DNA from: Myxococcales bacterium
Lineage (GTDB): Bacteria; Myxococcota; Polyangia; HGW-17; SLPX01
Direction of reading: 5' to 3'
Assembly (NCBI GenBank): GCA_007131745.1
Contig: SLPX01000350.1
Span: 1 to 6,915, forward strand
Length of the DNA: 6,915 bases
Shown here one piece after another: positions 6,351 to 6,915 of the stretch (its first letter is position 1; each line of letters opens with the position of its first letter). The notes beneath the pieces are model-generated. The model was given only the letters and a program-made list of their open reading frames with translations, had not been told where the DNA came from and searched no databases. The position numbers and the translations under genes were made by a program.

Positions 6351-6915
6351 TCACCGGTTAAAAATCGGCGCGGCAGGGACTTCGGGATTCACCACGTGAG
6401 CGGGGCGGACACCGGCGAAAAAAGTCGCTACCGCGTCGACTGCCATGTGTGCCATCTTTTCGCGGGTTTCCGCTGTCCCGGACCCTATATGGGGGGCAAC
6501 CACGACCTGGGGAAGATCCAGAAGCCCCGGAGTCGTTTCGGGTTCGTTTTCGTATACATCCAGACCCGCTGCCGCAATGACCCCGTTTCGCAATGCATCC
6601 ACCAGGGCAACTTCATCCACCACGGGTCCACGAGCGGTGTTTACCAGGATCGCTGAACGCTTCATCAGATAGAGCTGTCGCTTCCCTATCAGATGGGTCG
6701 TCTCTTCAGAAAGAGGACAATGAATGGATACAAAATCCGATTGTTTCAAAAGATCTTCCAGCAACACCTTTTTTACAGAAAAACCGTTTTCCAGGGTTTC
6801 TATTTCTGAAGATGGATCATGGTAAAGAACCTTCATGCCGAATCCTTGAGCACGTCGCGCTGTGGCTTGTCCGATACGACCGAACCCGACGATTCCCAAG
6901 GATTTTCCCCACACA
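6351..6915 (-). CDS. D-2-hydroxyacid dehydrogenase (glyoxylate/hydroxypyruvate reductase type), partial
   Basis: Only the C-terminal 187 residues are present; family members are usually 310-340 residues, so the N-terminal substrate-binding half lies beyond the right edge. The GTG at 6914 is an internal Val codon, not a start. Residue numbers here count from that codon. The Rossmann nucleotide-binding motif is GIVGFGRIGQA (7-17, GxGxxG). The second strand ends in YHDP, with D33 favouring NAD(H) over NADP(H). The three catalytic residues of the family are R95 in NTARGPVVDE, E124 in YENEP and H142 in PHIGSGT. The ending (VVNPEV) matches GyaR-like glyoxylate and hydroxypyruvate reductases, which reduce glyoxylate or hydroxypyruvate to glycolate or D-glycerate in the cytoplasm. 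Other D-2-hydroxyacid dehydrogenases, such as D-lactate or phosphoglycerate enzymes, cannot be excluded without the N-terminal half. It is the first of three genes on this strand, 59-62 bp upstream of the Cys-rich gene. Confidence 0.9.
   Translation of the reverse strand, partial: VWGKSLGIVGFGRIGQATARRAQGFGMKVLYHDPSSEIETLENGFSVKKVLLEDLLKQSDFVSIHCPLSEETTHLIGKRQLYLMKRSAILVNTARGPVVDEVALVDALRNGVIAAAGLDVYENEPETTPGLLDLPQVVVAPHIGSGTAETREKMAHMAVDAVATFFAGVRPAHVVNPEVPAAPIFNR

Overview
The window looks like a piece of chromosome from an uncultured Gram-negative bacterium of the Myxococcota or a neighbouring former deltaproteobacterial lineage. The evidence is two exported cysteine-rich proteins of styles common there: a tandem four-Cys 'myxo disulfide' (DUF4215-type) repeat protein, and a lipoprotein combining short Cys modules with an NHL-like beta-propeller. 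Base composition looks balanced (near half G+C by eye, not computed), well below classical myxobacteria, so the exact lineage is uncertain. No rRNA, tRNA, CRISPR, insertion sequence or phage gene is visible.

Layout: (1) 1-2030, minus strand: the 5' part (676 codons, no stop before the left edge) of a large secreted lipoprotein with Cys modules, propeller and calcium-type Asp loops. (2) 2031-2248: a 218-bp divergent intergenic region with a consensus -10 hexamer and several small hairpins. (3) 2249-3877, plus strand: a membrane histidine kinase with an all-helical extracytoplasmic sensor region, HAMP, HisKA and HATPase domains, and no response regulator beside it. (4) 3886-5037, minus strand: alanine racemase, tail to tail with the kinase and only 8 bp away. 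(5) 5131-6288, minus strand: an exported protein with five Cys-rich repeats (102-bp DNA period) and a C-terminal beta-rich domain. (6) 6351-6915, minus strand: the C-terminal 187 residues of a D-2-hydroxyacid dehydrogenase (glyoxylate/hydroxypyruvate reductase type), cut by the right edge.

The three genes on the right run in the same direction with gaps of 59-62 and 93 bp and could be one transcription unit, although a candidate promoter and a weak hairpin lie in the 59-bp gap. Alanine racemase supplies D-alanine for peptidoglycan, and the kinase and the two exported proteins act at the envelope, so the general theme is cell surface. No clearly new defence or mobile system is present. The least ordinary features are the divergent kinase/lipoprotein pair with structured leaders and the two Cys-rich exported proteins of unknown role.
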